DNA of 64,000 nt from NCBI RefSeq assembly GCF_001050115.1, contig NZ_CP012024.1, positions 166,001 to 230,000 on the forward strand, read 5' to 3'. Source of the stretch: Bacillus smithii. GTDB lineage: Bacteria > Bacillota > Bacilli > Bacillales > DSM-4216. Under the pieces are notes generated by a model. The model ran no database searches. It saw nothing but the letters and a program-made list of their open reading frames with translations, and was not told where the DNA came from. Positions 20,839-30,240 of the stretch are shown here, one piece after another (positions within the stretch are counted from its first letter, which is position 1; each line of letters opens with the position of its first letter). The position numbers and the translations under genes were made by a program.

Positions 20839-20885
20839 CTATTTTAAGTGTGAGTAAAATGTTTGTGGGAGAAATTCTTAGAATT

Positions 20886-20934
20886 CCCCGATGAGGGGGT
20901 TGGGAACGTAGGTTCGCAATCCCCCTCATCGGGG
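20886..20934. repeat. 14-bp GC-rich inverted repeat in the left end of ISLre2
   Basis: CCCCGATGAGGGGG and CCCCCTCATCGGGG are perfect arms around a 21-nt loop, upstream of the transposase gene. It could block incoming transcription or be a transposase-recognised structure. Confidence 0.7.
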
Positions 20935-20981
20935 CCACCAAGCAAAGTGCGGTAGGATCCCAAGCAGGAAACATGAAAAAA

Positions 20982-21040
20982 GGACTCTCTCCCTGGTAAG
21001 ATGATCATTGTTCACACCATCAAACAGGAGGAGAGAGTCC
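20982..21040 (+). promoter_or_regulatory. inverted repeat covering the transposase ribosome binding site
   Basis: GGACTCTCTCC (20982-20992) is the exact complement of GGAGAGAGTCC (21030-21040), which overlaps the Shine-Dalgarno region and ends two bases before the ATG. Transcripts entering from outside the IS would fold and hide the binding site, a known way for insertion sequences to limit transposase production. Confidence 0.65.
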
Positions 21041-21041
21041 C

Positions 21042-22409
21042 ATGAATATTCAACAACATCTTACCACAAATTCGTTGACATGGAAAGAGATCGAACTTGA
21101 TTTGTTTCGAGCCTTGCAAAACGCCTTCACCGAGCTGTTTACGGCTCTGTTGGAGGACATCGACCGACAATTGGCGGAAACCCGGGACAAGCGCCGGTAC
21201 CACTTGAAAGACAAACGACGCACCACGATTCAAACCTTGTTTGGCGAAGTTACCTTTGAGCGAAACTACTATTTAGACCGAGAACAAAACCGTTACACGT
21301 TTTTGCTTGATTCCTTTTTAGCGTTTGATGGATCGCAGTCAATCAGCCCTTGTCTAGAAGAAACGGCGATGGGATTGGCTGTGGAGTGCTCTTCCTATCG
21401 CAAAGCGGCTCATACGCTTGCCCAGATGGTCGGGTATCCGGTGATGAGCCATGAGACGATCCGCCAGTTGGTGCTCGAGGCTGAAGTTCCGCTGCACTGC
21501 CCGGTTGACCAGCGATATGGACGGGTGCTGTTTGTGGAGGCCGATGGACTGTTTGTCTCTCTCCAAGGGAAGGGAAAACGGGCCAAGGAAGACAAAATCC
21601 TGACCGTTCACGAAGGATGGAAGCGCAACGGCTCACGGATCGAATTCGTGAATCAGCGCCATTACGTCCATGAAGGCAAGGGGGAGGTGTGGGAAGGCTT
21701 CGAGGAATTTTTGATGAACGAATATGCCTATGATCCGTGTCGGGATCTTCTTGTCATCAACGGGGACGGCGCTCCATGGATTACCGCGTGCCGGGAGTAT
21801 TTCAAAGGACGGGTCTGCTTCCAATTGGATCGATTCCACGTGGCGCGTGAGTTGCGCCAATGCCTCTCGGGCCATCCACGGTGGCAGGCGATTCGGCAAA
21901 AGCTGGCGAAGCAGGATGAAGAGAAGCTGCTTGTGGAACTGAACAGCGCCCTCGGCACGCTGGGGGACGAAGCGAAAGAACAACAGCTGGCTGCCTTGAT
22001 CCACCGGATCGAATCGATGCCGGGATGCATCCGTGATTACCGGGAATGGCTGAAGGAGCAAGGAGTGGACACAACGGGCATGTATCCGATGGGGAGGGCT
22101 GAAAGCGTGATGAGCCAGCTGGCGTATCGGGTGAAATACCGCCGCAGTTGGACAGACAAGGGACTCAGGGCGTTTTTCAAGGCAATGATTGCCCGGATGG
22201 ATGGGATTCGTCTTTTCGGACATCGTTTAGGAGAAGAATCGTCGCATCCGGCGGAGGAAACGGCATCTACCAAACAGACGATCGTGAACAAGGCGAAACA
22301 ACGCATCCGCCGTCTTCTTCCAGAGGTAACGCGGAATAACGTGCCATATTTACAGCAATCGTCCGGGACTCCGATCTATCATGCCCTGTCTGAATTCAAG
22401 GGATGGTAA
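21042..22409 (+). CDS. ISLre2-family (UPF0236) transposase
   Basis: 455 residues of the ISLre2 transposase family. An N-terminal part with a helical bundle (about 1-75) precedes LFGEVTFERNYYLD, a zone with VEADGLFVSLQGKG (likely first catalytic acid), LVINGDGAPWI (second acid) and RFHVARELRQ. The C-terminal MGRAESVMSQLAYRVKYRRS holds the likely third acid. The frame is intact. The start has a strong GGAGG, which is hidden in the inverted repeat described separately. Confidence 0.93.
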   Translation: MNIQQHLTTNSLTWKEIELDLFRALQNAFTELFTALLEDIDRQLAETRDKRRYHLKDKRRTTIQTLFGEVTFERNYYLDREQNRYTFLLDSFLAFDGSQSISPCLEETAMGLAVECSSYRKAAHTLAQMVGYPVMSHETIRQLVLEAEVPLHCPVDQRYGRVLFVEADGLFVSLQGKGKRAKEDKILTVHEGWKRNGSRIEFVNQRHYVHEGKGEVWEGFEEFLMNEYAYDPCRDLLVINGDGAPWITACREYFKGRVCFQLDRFHVARELRQCLSGHPRWQAIRQKLAKQDEEKLLVELNSALGTLGDEAKEQQLAALIHRIESMPGCIRDYREWLKEQGVDTTGMYPMGRAESVMSQLAYRVKYRRSWTDKGLRAFFKAMIARMDGIRLFGHRLGEESSHPAEETASTKQTIVNKAKQRIRRLLPEVTRNNVPYLQQSSGTPIYHALSEFKGW

Positions 22410-22726
22410 AAAAAGGTATACATATTCGTCTGTCATGGCAAGGGATGAGAGTCCGAAAGCGCTTACGGATGAAATTCAAAAAAATGGTTCGCTAACCTAT
22501 GACTTACATCTATTTTCAGCGAACCAAAAAAATTCCCACAAAGTCTTGACTGACTCCTATTTTAAATGACATTTGATGCGATATCAATAGATTTACAAGG
22601 GTGATTAAAAGTTTGAGATTTTCAAGTATTGTACTATGATAAATTTAATTCCATTATTTGAGTTGAGCAATGGTATAGAGAGCAGTGTCCCTTGTTCTTA
22701 CACAATTTACCTAAGGAGTGGTAGAG

Positions 22727-23929
22727 ATGGCACGTGTTTTATTTATTAATGGTGGATCAGAAGGACATATCAATCCGACTATTGGAGTTGTGCAAGAGCT
22801 TATTTCGCGCGGGGAAGAGGTCGTGTACTTTACGATTGAAGCGTTTAGAGAGCGTATTGAGAAGACGGGAGCTACTGTACGAACATTTGACGGTCAAAAA
22901 TTTATAAAAGCCTTTCTTTCAGGTGGAAGAAATTATTTACTTGAAAGAATCAACGGTCTTTTACATACGGCAGATATCGTCATACCTAGCGTTCTTGAAC
23001 AGATCAAAGGGGAGCATTTTGATTACATCATCCACGATTCCATGTTTGGTTGTGGACGTTTACTTGCCCAAATCCTTAAGCTTCCCGCAATCAATTCTTG
23101 TACTTCTTTTGCGCAGACCAAAGCATCATTCGATAAAATGTTGGAACAGCTTTCTAAAGAAATTCCTGCAGAAATAGTTAATCCTTTATACGGTGAATTT
23201 CAACGCCTGACGGATATGGTGAAGGAAAAATATGATGTGGAGATCCATTCTCCTTACGAAGTTTTTTGTAATCCTGCCCCACTTACCATCGTTTATACAA
23301 CTAGGGAGTTTCAACCTTTTGGAGAAACATTCGACCAAACTTACAAATTTGTAGGTCCATCCATCTCTTCACGATCAATGGAAGAAAACTTCGATCTTAC
23401 TGCAATAAAGGGGAAAAGCCCGATTTACATATCACTGGGTACGGTCTTTAACCAAGCAATGGATTTCTATAAGCTTTGTTTTAAGGCATTTGGGAACACT
23501 GATCATACTGTTGTCATGTCTATTGGGAAACAAAATCAAATATCTGATTTGGGGGAGATTCCTAAAAACTTCATTGTAAAAAATTATGTTCCGCAAACTG
23601 AGGTGCTGAAATACAGTAAATTATTTATTACACATGGTGGAATGAACAGTACCAATGAAGGTCTCTATTATGGGGTTCCGCTCATTGTAATTCCACAAAG
23701 CGCGGATCAGCCGATCATTGCCGGGCAAGTTGCCAATATCGGAGCCGGTATTAAATTACAAATGCAAAGCTTGACTGCAAATCAACTACGTGAAGCTGCA
23801 GATCATGTGTTAAACCACCCATCTTTTCATCAAGCTGTTGCAAATATTAGGGAATCCTTTCAAAAATCGGGTGGGTATCACCAAGCTGTTGATGAGATTT
23901 TCGAATTTAAAAGTCAGTATGGTATCTAA
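22727..23929 (+). CDS. macrolide-family (GT1, YjiC/YojK-like) glycosyltransferase
   Basis: 400 residues with the GT-B fold of UDP-sugar glycosyltransferases. The N-terminal acceptor domain begins MARVLFINGGSEGHINPTIG. The C-terminal donor domain has SPIYISLGTVFNQ and the nucleotide-sugar motif around FITHGGMNSTNEGLYYGVPL and PQSADQPIIAGQVA. Bacillus members glycosylate macrolides, flavonoids and other small hydroxylated compounds, so a role in detoxification is likely but the acceptor is unknown. The ATG at 22727 has AAGGAG 8 bp upstream; a GTG at 22718 overlaps that site. The gene is a lone cargo gene between IS elements. Confidence 0.88.
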   Translation: MARVLFINGGSEGHINPTIGVVQELISRGEEVVYFTIEAFRERIEKTGATVRTFDGQKFIKAFLSGGRNYLLERINGLLHTADIVIPSVLEQIKGEHFDYIIHDSMFGCGRLLAQILKLPAINSCTSFAQTKASFDKMLEQLSKEIPAEIVNPLYGEFQRLTDMVKEKYDVEIHSPYEVFCNPAPLTIVYTTREFQPFGETFDQTYKFVGPSISSRSMEENFDLTAIKGKSPIYISLGTVFNQAMDFYKLCFKAFGNTDHTVVMSIGKQNQISDLGEIPKNFIVKNYVPQTEVLKYSKLFITHGGMNSTNEGLYYGVPLIVIPQSADQPIIAGQVANIGAGIKLQMQSLTANQLREAADHVLNHPSFHQAVANIRESFQKSGGYHQAVDEIFEFKSQYGI

Positions 23930-24128
23930 ATAAAGAAATTTCACGGCTGCCATTATTGTTGACTTTTTCTTAGTGGTACAGCAACTTCTTTTAAAAGCTG
24001 GATTGTGAAATTTATAATAAAATTAACAGATGCTTTAGTTCATAAGAACTTATTAAAATGAATAAACTTTTTCATAAAGAAGTTACTCGCTCCATTTTCA
24101 AAGCATGCCTTATTTTTTATAATAAGGT

Positions 24129-24168
24129 TGAACCTCTCAGGTAATATATCCGCGAGAGGTTGTTTTTA
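24129..24168 (+). terminator. terminator-like hairpin upstream of the GNAT gene
   Basis: AACCTCTC (24131-24138) pairs with GAGAGGTT (24154-24161) and is followed by GTTTTTAATTTT. It may close the glycosyltransferase transcript, although it lies 200 bp beyond the stop, or act in the leader of the next gene. The 325 bp between the two genes otherwise hold nothing recognisable. Confidence 0.6.
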
Positions 24169-24255
24169 ATTTTCGGATTTGTTCGAAAGAAAAGCGCGTT
24201 TTATAGTCACTCGATCCATATTTTGCAGGGTGATGCAGTAAAGGTGGGAACTGCA

Positions 24256-24798
24256 ATGAAAGTTAATCCAAAAGAATTTTTGATGAATGATTTACGTTAT
24301 ATTATAAGGCCTGCAATAGAAAAGGATGCCAAAATATTGTCTGAAATAAGATTGCAGATAGATGGTGAAACGGAAAATCTAGATAGAGAAAAGGGCGAGG
24401 CGTACATAGACGAATTAGGTTTTAATCAATTAATAAAAGATGATGCAGAAAGTAGCAACTTATTTTTAGTTGCGGAAGTTGATAAGAGGATAGTAGGTTT
24501 TTCCAGATGTGAAAGAAACAAATTAAAAAGATTTTCTCATAAAGCCGAATTTGGCGTTTGTGTATTAAAAGAATATTGGGGATATGGAATAGGAAAAAAT
24601 CTTCTAAAAGAATCGATTCATTGGGCTGACTCAAATGGCATTAAAAAAATAAACTTAAGTGTACTCGAAACCAATGAAAAAGCTATAAAACTCTATAAAA
24701 AATATGGATTTGAAGTAGAGGGGATTTTAAAAAAAGACAGAGTTTTATCAGATGGCAACTACTATAATACCATTTTAATGGGAAGGTTTAATGAATAG
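24256..24798 (+). CDS. GNAT-family N-acetyltransferase
   Basis: 180 residues of the GCN5-related acetyltransferase fold. The acetyl-CoA pyrophosphate-binding motif A is AEFGVCVLKEYWGYGIGKNL (R/Q-x-x-G-x-G/A type, here WGYGIG), followed by motif B around NEKAIKLYKKYGFEVEGILK. This is close to RimJ/RimL and antibiotic-modifying acetyltransferases; the substrate is unknown. The start at 24256 is preceded by AAGGTGGG with 8-bp spacing; an in-frame extension to 24160 lies over the terminator-like hairpin and is less likely. Confidence 0.85.
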   Translation: MKVNPKEFLMNDLRYIIRPAIEKDAKILSEIRLQIDGETENLDREKGEAYIDELGFNQLIKDDAESSNLFLVAEVDKRIVGFSRCERNKLKRFSHKAEFGVCVLKEYWGYGIGKNLLKESIHWADSNGIKKINLSVLETNEKAIKLYKKYGFEVEGILKKDRVLSDGNYYNTILMGRFNE

Positions 24799-24988
24799 CA
24801 GCTAGAGGATGATAATATTTAAAATGCCTTTAACTCGATCAGCAAACAGAATTCCTATTTTATTCCATTAAAAAGCGCGTCATAAGTGTAATCAACGGTG
24901 ATAAAATCCCCAATAACAGCGGTTTAAAATTCCCCAAAAATAACAGATAATCGTTTCGAAACAACGTCTTAGATGGAGTGGAGAAACG

Positions 24989-26251
24989 ATGCTGAAGATT
25001 GGGGAGTTTTTTATGATTCGAGAGTTGTATCAGAAAGGCTGGACACAAACAGCGATTGCCAAAGAAACAGGGTTTGATCGGAAAACCATTCATAAGTATC
25101 TCAAGGAGGACAAGCTTCCAGAGCGCAAAGCCAGTAAGAAAAAGAAAGAAAGTAAACTCGATCCTTATAAAAACTATCTTCTTCAACGAATACAAGAAGG
25201 GACCACAAATTGTGTCGTTCTCTTAGAGGAAATTCAAGCGATGGGTTACACCGGCAAGATCACGATATTAAGAGATTTTGTTCGACCTTATCGAGAACAA
25301 CCAAAAAAACAAGCTACCTTACGGTATGAAACACCGCCAGGTAAACAAGCCCAAATGGACTGGGCCTATGTTGGAAAGTATATGGTGGACAGTCAATACC
25401 AAGATATTTATGCATTCGTTATGGTACTTGGTTATTCTCGGATGAAATATGTGGAGTTTACCACCAATATGAATATGGAAACCTTAATGAAGTGCCATAT
25501 GAACGCATTTGCTTACTTTAACGGTATTCCTGAACAAATTCTCTATGACAATATGAAAACCGTTGTTCTCAAACATACTCCAGTGGAAATACGATTTAAC
25601 CGAAAATTTGAGGATTTTCTAGCCTACTACGGTATTATTCCAAAAGCATGTCGACCGAAACGTCCCCAAACAAAGGGAAAAGTAGAAAGAGTAGTCAAGT
25701 ATTTAAAAGAGAATTTTTTTCAACGAAAGCATGAATCTACTCTTCAAGCCTTAAACGAAGACATTCGAACTTGGTTAGATCAAGTGGCCAATCGAAAACC
25801 GAATCAAACAACGAAGGAACCACCGATTCAACGTTTTGAGAAGGAACAGAAGTTCCTTCAATCATGGGGAGTCAAACCGTTATTTCCTACGAATCGTTGG
25901 GAAACACGAGAGGTCAGTCGAGATTGTTTTGTTTCATACAGAGGAAAAAAATATTCTGTTCCCTATCGCTATGCAGGACAAACGGTCAAAATAAAAGAAA
26001 CGCTTAACCATCATATTGAGATTTATGATGAACAGGAATGTATCGCGAGACATCCGATATGGATTGGGCAGGCATCCACACAGATCCGAATGGAACATTA
26101 TGAAGGGATTCATTCAAACGAAAAAGGACAGAAAATAAAAGGCGTTCAAGGTTTGGCGACCAACGACCTTTCATCTTCTGCCCCATCTCCAAAAGTAGAA
26201 CAACGTCCTCTCGCTGCTTACGCAGCATTGGAAGAAGGTGAAACTGTATGA
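24989..26251 (+). CDS. istA: IS21 transposase IstA
   Basis: 420 residues. An N-terminal HTH (IRELYQKGWTQTAIAKETGF, about 9-45) precedes an integrase-type DDE core with QAQMDWAYVG (first D), ILYDNMKTVV (second D) and TKGKVERVVKYLKEN (E). The C-terminal beta-barrel part includes YSVPYRYAGQTVKIKE. It catalyses cut-and-join at the IS21 ends together with IstB. Its stop overlaps the istB start by 4 bp (ATGA), implying translational coupling. Confidence 0.96.
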   Translation: MLKIGEFFMIRELYQKGWTQTAIAKETGFDRKTIHKYLKEDKLPERKASKKKKESKLDPYKNYLLQRIQEGTTNCVVLLEEIQAMGYTGKITILRDFVRPYREQPKKQATLRYETPPGKQAQMDWAYVGKYMVDSQYQDIYAFVMVLGYSRMKYVEFTTNMNMETLMKCHMNAFAYFNGIPEQILYDNMKTVVLKHTPVEIRFNRKFEDFLAYYGIIPKACRPKRPQTKGKVERVVKYLKENFFQRKHESTLQALNEDIRTWLDQVANRKPNQTTKEPPIQRFEKEQKFLQSWGVKPLFPTNRWETREVSRDCFVSYRGKKYSVPYRYAGQTVKIKETLNHHIEIYDEQECIARHPIWIGQASTQIRMEHYEGIHSNEKGQKIKGVQGLATNDLSSSAPSPKVEQRPLAAYAALEEGETV

Positions 26252-27012
26252 TGAAGGATATGTTAATTGAACGATTACAAAAGCTTGGTTGGCACCACAC
26301 AGCCCACCAACTGGATCATTTATTAGAAGACGCTTCTAGAGATAATGTATCATATTCTGAATTCCTAAACACTATTGTTTTACAAGAGATTGAATATCAA
26401 GAGTCTCAGCAACTAGAAAAGCGAATGAAACGAGCAAAACTACCTTATATCAAAACGATTCATGATTTTGATTTTTCCTTTCAACCAAGTATCAGTGAAA
26501 AGAGAGTAAAAGAAACGCTTACCTGTCGGTTTATTGCCAACGGGGAAAATCGAATTTTACTAGGCCCACCGGGTGTTGGGAAAACACATTTAGCCATTTC
26601 CTTTGCGATCGAAGCCATTACTCAAGGATACACCGCTTTATTTTTAACCGCAGACGATTTAGTGGCAGAATGCCGAAAGGCAAACAAAAAAGGGACTCTC
26701 CAACGTTTAGTCAATCGTTGGGGTCGCCCAGACGTACTCATTATAGATGAGGTAGGATATTTTCCTTTTGATGAACTAACGGCGAATGTGTTTTTTCAAG
26801 TCATATCGAAACGATATGAACAAGGAGCGATGATTCTTACATCGAATAAATCCTATCTCGAATGGGGAAAAGTATTCGGCGATGATGTATTAGCTACAGC
26901 CATTTTAGATCGTCTTTTACATCATGCCATTACCTTTAACATTAAAGGAGATTCTTACCGCCTACGAGAAAAGAAAAAAGCAGGTCTTTATCCTGCCCAG
27001 TTATCGAATTAA
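26248..27012 (+). CDS. istB: IS21 helper ATPase IstB
   Basis: 254 residues of the AAA+ DnaC-like family. Walker A is GPPGVGKTHLA, Walker B is DVLIIDEVGYFPFDE, and the sensor region is MILTSNKSYLEWG. IstB assembles on target DNA and brings IstA to it. The frame is intact and is the second gene of the istAB pair. Confidence 0.96.
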   Translation: MMKDMLIERLQKLGWHHTAHQLDHLLEDASRDNVSYSEFLNTIVLQEIEYQESQQLEKRMKRAKLPYIKTIHDFDFSFQPSISEKRVKETLTCRFIANGENRILLGPPGVGKTHLAISFAIEAITQGYTALFLTADDLVAECRKANKKGTLQRLVNRWGRPDVLIIDEVGYFPFDELTANVFFQVISKRYEQGAMILTSNKSYLEWGKVFGDDVLATAILDRLLHHAITFNIKGDSYRLREKKKAGLYPAQLSN

Positions 27013-27198
27013 TCGTTCAAAATGGGGAATTTCATTTCGTTGAAATTGGGGAATTTTTAATCGGTGTTGACAATAAGAAAAAATCTTTCAAAAGGCTTCT
27101 AATTATTTCATCATAAAATGGAGGCTTGCGAAATGTTTTTGATCATACTTTCATTTAGAGTTTCACTAAGGCAGCATAACATTTTATGAAAAAATACG

Positions 27199-27227
27199 TT
27201 GACAGTGTAAACAAAAATATGTTAATT
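27199..27227 (+). promoter_or_regulatory. putative sigma-A promoter of the organosulfur operon
   Basis: TTGACA at 27199-27204 and TTAATT at 27222-27227 with a 17-bp spacer. The predicted transcript would have a leader of about 490 nt before ssuD. The -35 is perfect, the -10 weak. Confidence 0.55.
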
Positions 27228-27299
27228 TTATGGAAACAATTCATATTAAATTAATAGGATTAATAGGAAAATAATTTGGGAAATTAAATGAATAAACAC

Positions 27300-27540
27300 A
27301 GACCAGATCACTGGATGTGAAAAGAGAACAGCGATGATTGTGAAAATCACTGTTAACCGGCAAGAAAACCACCTTTAAAGGAAACGTATTTAAATAAAAA
27401 AGATGTTTTGAATCCCGTTTCCTCTTTAGGAAAGGTTTAAAATGAAATCAATTAAGATATTCGAATCTCTCATTTATGGCGAACATCGATTTTGAAAAGA
27501 TGTCTGAATCAAAGGTGGTGCTTCTTTACCTTTATCAGCG
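27300..27540 (+). ncRNA. T-box-like leader RNA, possibly degenerate
   Basis: The distal stem I signature AGAGAACAGCGATGATTGTG (27323-27342) is followed by AAAATCACTGTT, its pairing partner. A specifier-loop-like GAA-A-ACC-A at 27364-27371 then runs into CCTTT. About 140 nt later stands AAAGGTGGTGC (27511-27521), close to the T-box core, and its AAAGG can pair with CCTTT at 27529-27533 to form an antiterminator with a TGGT bulge. Read this way the specifier would be ACC (Thr), which does not fit a sulfur operon. The terminator lies unusually far downstream (27639), so the element may be altered or misread. Confidence 0.5.
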
Positions 27541-27638
27541 GAAGAAGCAAAATAATCACTTAGGCCATCATCTGCAATTCTCATATGGATCAATGATAAA
27601 AGACAATAGCAATCTGTGTTTTAGTCGACCGGACCACT

Positions 27639-27676
27639 GGAGACTTCCTTTCATTTTTAAGGGAGTCTCCTTTTTT
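27639..27676 (+). terminator. leader terminator upstream of ssuD
   Basis: GGAGACTTCC pairs with GGGAGTCTCC (27661-27670, one mismatch) and is followed by TTTTTT, 46 bp before the ssuD start. Its position inside the leader implies attenuation control of the operon. Confidence 0.82.
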
Positions 27677-27721
27677 AATTTAAGCTTCCCATAGACAGAC
27701 ATATTCAAGGAGGAATTATAA

Positions 27722-28876
27722 ATGGAAATCTTTTGGTTTATTCCGACAAATGGAGACTTTCGTCAACTAAATCAACAAGAGGGTTCACGCCCTGCAACTT
27801 ATAACTATTGCAGACAAATTGCACAAGCCGTCGATGACTTGGGCTATAGCGGCGTCTTAATTCCTACAGGAAAAACATGTGAAGAAGGATTTATTGTCGC
27901 TTCAACGCTAGCACCCGTAACCAAAAATCTAAAATTTCTCGTAGCCGTACGCCCGGGATTAATGTCGCCAAGCTTTGCTGCGCGAATGTCGGCGACATTG
28001 GATCGATTTTCCGATGGTCGGCTGTTAATTAATGTGGTGGCGGGGGGCGACCCGGTCGAACTTGCAGGAGAAGGTGTGCTTTTAGACCATGATGAACGCT
28101 ATGAGTTAACCGACGAGTTTTTAACGATATGGCGGCAGTTGTTTACGGAAGAAGAAGTGAAGTTAGAAGGAAACTATTTACGAATTGAAGGGGGGCAATT
28201 GCCGTACCCAACGGTTCAAAAACCATATTCGCCACTATATTTTGGAGGATCTTCTCCTGCTGCGATGAAGGTGGCGGCAGAACACATTGATGTTTATTTA
28301 ACGTGGGGAGAGCCACCGGCCCAAGTTGAGAAAAAAATTAATAAAATGAGGGAGCTCGCTGCTACCCAAGGAAGAACGTTAAAATTTGGCATCCGGCTGC
28401 ATGTCATTGTCCGTCCAACGGTAGAGGAAGCATGGGAAGCTGCCAATCATCTCATCGAACATGTGGATGAAGAAACCATTGCACAGGCGCTGAAAGTATT
28501 TAAGCGGATGGATTCAGAAGGCCAGCGTTTGATGACGAGTTTGCATGAAGGTGACCGTACCAGATTAGAAGTGAGTCCAAATCTTTGGGCAGGTATTGGA
28601 TTAGTGCGTACCGGTGCGGGCACGGCGCTTGTAGGAGATCCCGATACGGTTGCCGCCCGTATAAAAGAGTACGCTGATTTAGGCATCGAAACCTTTATTT
28701 TATCAGGCTACCCACATTTAGAAGAAGCCTATAGAACAGCGGAATTATTATTTCCGAAACTTCCGGTTAATCAAAAGGATGCTTCCAATCAGCGGACGTT
28801 CCTTAGCCCATTCGGCGGAGATATAAAATCGACCGCTGCCGAACAACACGAACGTACACTCAAAAGTATAGGTTAA
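27722..28876 (+). CDS. ssuD: FMNH2-dependent alkanesulfonate monooxygenase SsuD
   Basis: Releases sulfite from alkanesulfonates using FMNH2 and O2, so that the cell can use sulfonates as sulfur source. The 384 residues align closely with the E. coli enzyme as remembered: [10 protein letters not shown] has the active-site-entry Cys near 54, [19 protein letters not shown] follows, then [18 protein letters not shown] (Arg and His of the active site) and [20 protein letters not shown] (phosphate/sulfonate-binding Arg). It starts at an ATG after AAGGAGG. No reductase SsuE or SsuABC transporter is in this window. It is first gene of a five-gene row of flavin enzymes. Confidence 0.96.
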   Translation: MEIFWFIPTNGDFRQLNQQEGSRPATYNYCRQIAQAVDDLGYSGVLIPTGKTCEEGFIVASTLAPVTKNLKFLVAVRPGLMSPSFAARMSATLDRFSDGRLLINVVAGGDPVELAGEGVLLDHDERYELTDEFLTIWRQLFTEEEVKLEGNYLRIEGGQLPYPTVQKPYSPLYFGGSSPAAMKVAAEHIDVYLTWGEPPAQVEKKINKMRELAATQGRTLKFGIRLHVIVRPTVEEAWEAANHLIEHVDEETIAQALKVFKRMDSEGQRLMTSLHEGDRTRLEVSPNLWAGIGLVRTGAGTALVGDPDTVAARIKEYADLGIETFILSGYPHLEEAYRTAELLFPKLPVNQKDASNQRTFLSPFGGDIKSTAAEQHERTLKSIG

Positions 28877-28937
28877 ACGAGATTTAAATGCGGCTAAATA
28901 TAGATGGATCTATTAATGAAAAAGGAGAGATGGATAA

Positions 28938-30167
28938 ATGTCTAATCAAAAACATTTAACTTCTGATACATTGACATTCACAGAACCGGTAAGACTTCAT
29001 TCAAATGAACTTGAACAACTGATCTCTGCCATTGCAAAAGATGCTGAAGTGCGCAGAAAGTCTGGTAGTGAAGCGCGGCCATTTTATGCAATGGAGTTAA
29101 TCAAGAAATCAAGACTTGGTGCCCTACGTTTACCTGTTGAATTAGGCGGCAGCGGGGCCAGTATTCGTGATCTTTTCTATGTTGTCATTCGCTTAGCAGA
29201 AGCAGATCCGGATGTTGCTCACAGTCTTCGTTTTCATTATTACCAAGTGGAGGAATTTCTTCAAAGCCCTGCTGGCAAAGAGCGTGATAAATGGCTGAAA
29301 AGGGTAGCGGAAGGAGATCTTATTGGTAATGCTTATACTGAACTTTCATCTAATAATGTAGGAAATTCGGTCTATGAAACGACTTTAACCCCTGATGGCG
29401 ACGGATACCGTTTAAATGGCACGAAATATTTTAGTACGGGAACTCTATATGCTGATTGGGTATTAGTTATGGCTTCTACTCCTGATGGCTCAACGGTGTC
29501 CGCACTTATTCCGACAGATCGGGAAGGCGTCATTATTGAGGATGATTGGGACGGAATTGGACAAAGATTGACCGGGAGTGGAACAACCCGTCTTGAGAAT
29601 GTTTTCGTATATAAAGATGAAGTAACATTCATTGATGAAAATAAAACCCCATTTAATTCATTTTTGCAACTTATTTTACATGCGGTGATTGCGGGCATAT
29701 TACGCAACATAGTGACAGATGCAGCCGCGTTGGTTCATCGTCGTAAGCGAACATTCAGTTTTGCAGCTGCTGATAAGCCGACGGATGATCCGCTTTTGCA
29801 GCAGGTGATTGGCCAGCTTTCGAGTAGTGCGTTTGCTGCTGAGGCGATTGTGTTGACGGCCGCAGATGCATTGGACGCCACGGTGGATTCAGTTGTTGAT
29901 GGAAACCTTGATTTTGATCTTAGTCATGAAGCTTCATTGAGGGCGGCTCAAGCCAAAGTGATTGTAGATGAATTGGCATTGAGGGCTTCTACATTGCTTT
30001 TTGAAGTTGGAGGGGCATCTGCAACAAGGCAATCGGAAAATCTCGACCGCCATTGGCGCAATATTCGTACAATTGCTTCCCATAACCCAACCGTTTACAA
30101 GGCTCGTGCCATAGGGAACTACGTTGTAAACAATACTAAACTTCCAATCAGAGAAGTTTACTTTTAA
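28938..30167 (+). CDS. DszC/SfnC-like flavin-dependent monooxygenase, paralogue 1
   Basis: 409 residues with the acyl-CoA-dehydrogenase fold but of the monooxygenase branch that includes DszC (dibenzothiophene oxidation) and SfnC. The N-terminal helical domain holds KSRLGALRLPVELGGSGASI and RLAEADPDVAHSLRFHYYQV; the middle beta domain has NAYTELSS and RLNGTKYFSTGTLYADW; the C-terminal helices end in RHWRNIRTIASHNPTVYKAR, where the His of ASHNP is typical of the monooxygenases. It lacks the dehydrogenase Glu motif. It would use FMNH2 and O2 to oxidise an organosulfur or related compound. It starts 61 bp after ssuD behind AAAGGAGAG. Confidence 0.85.
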   Translation: MSNQKHLTSDTLTFTEPVRLHSNELEQLISAIAKDAEVRRKSGSEARPFYAMELIKKSRLGALRLPVELGGSGASIRDLFYVVIRLAEADPDVAHSLRFHYYQVEEFLQSPAGKERDKWLKRVAEGDLIGNAYTELSSNNVGNSVYETTLTPDGDGYRLNGTKYFSTGTLYADWVLVMASTPDGSTVSALIPTDREGVIIEDDWDGIGQRLTGSGTTRLENVFVYKDEVTFIDENKTPFNSFLQLILHAVIAGILRNIVTDAAALVHRRKRTFSFAAADKPTDDPLLQQVIGQLSSSAFAAEAIVLTAADALDATVDSVVDGNLDFDLSHEASLRAAQAKVIVDELALRASTLLFEVGGASATRQSENLDRHWRNIRTIASHNPTVYKARAIGNYVVNNTKLPIREVYF

Positions 30168-30240
30168 GTCCTTCTGCCTTACTAGCTAAATCTATTGTTA
30201 ATAAGTGATTGATCTTGACTGATATTAGGAGGTATTTAGA

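Larger units (their letters stand above)
20848..22556 (+). mobile_element. ISLre2-family insertion sequence, complete, 1709 bp
   Basis: The 9-bp direct repeat CTATTTTAA flanks it (20839-20847 and 22557-22565). The ends form imperfect inverted repeats: GTGTGAGTAAAATGTTTGTG on the left and, reverse-complemented, GAGTCAGTCAAGACTTTGTG on the right. It contains one intact transposase gene and GC-rich hairpins at the left end. Its base composition is higher in G+C than the flanks, suggesting transfer from a Geobacillus-like background. Confidence 0.82.
24887..27072 (+). mobile_element. IS21-family insertion sequence, complete, 2186 bp
   Basis: The element begins TGTAATCAACGGTGATAAAA and ends with the reverse complement of TGTCAACACCGATTAAAAAT. 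Internal copies of an AAAATTCCCC-type repeat lie near both ends, as is usual for IS21. The 5-bp target duplication ATAAG stands at 24882-24886 and 27073-27077. It carries intact istA and istB and looks recently inserted. Confidence 0.9.

Noticed and set aside
27476-27694. 72-codon frame between the leader and ssuD
   Set aside because: It crosses the T-box-like core and the terminator hairpin; it is better explained as leader RNA.
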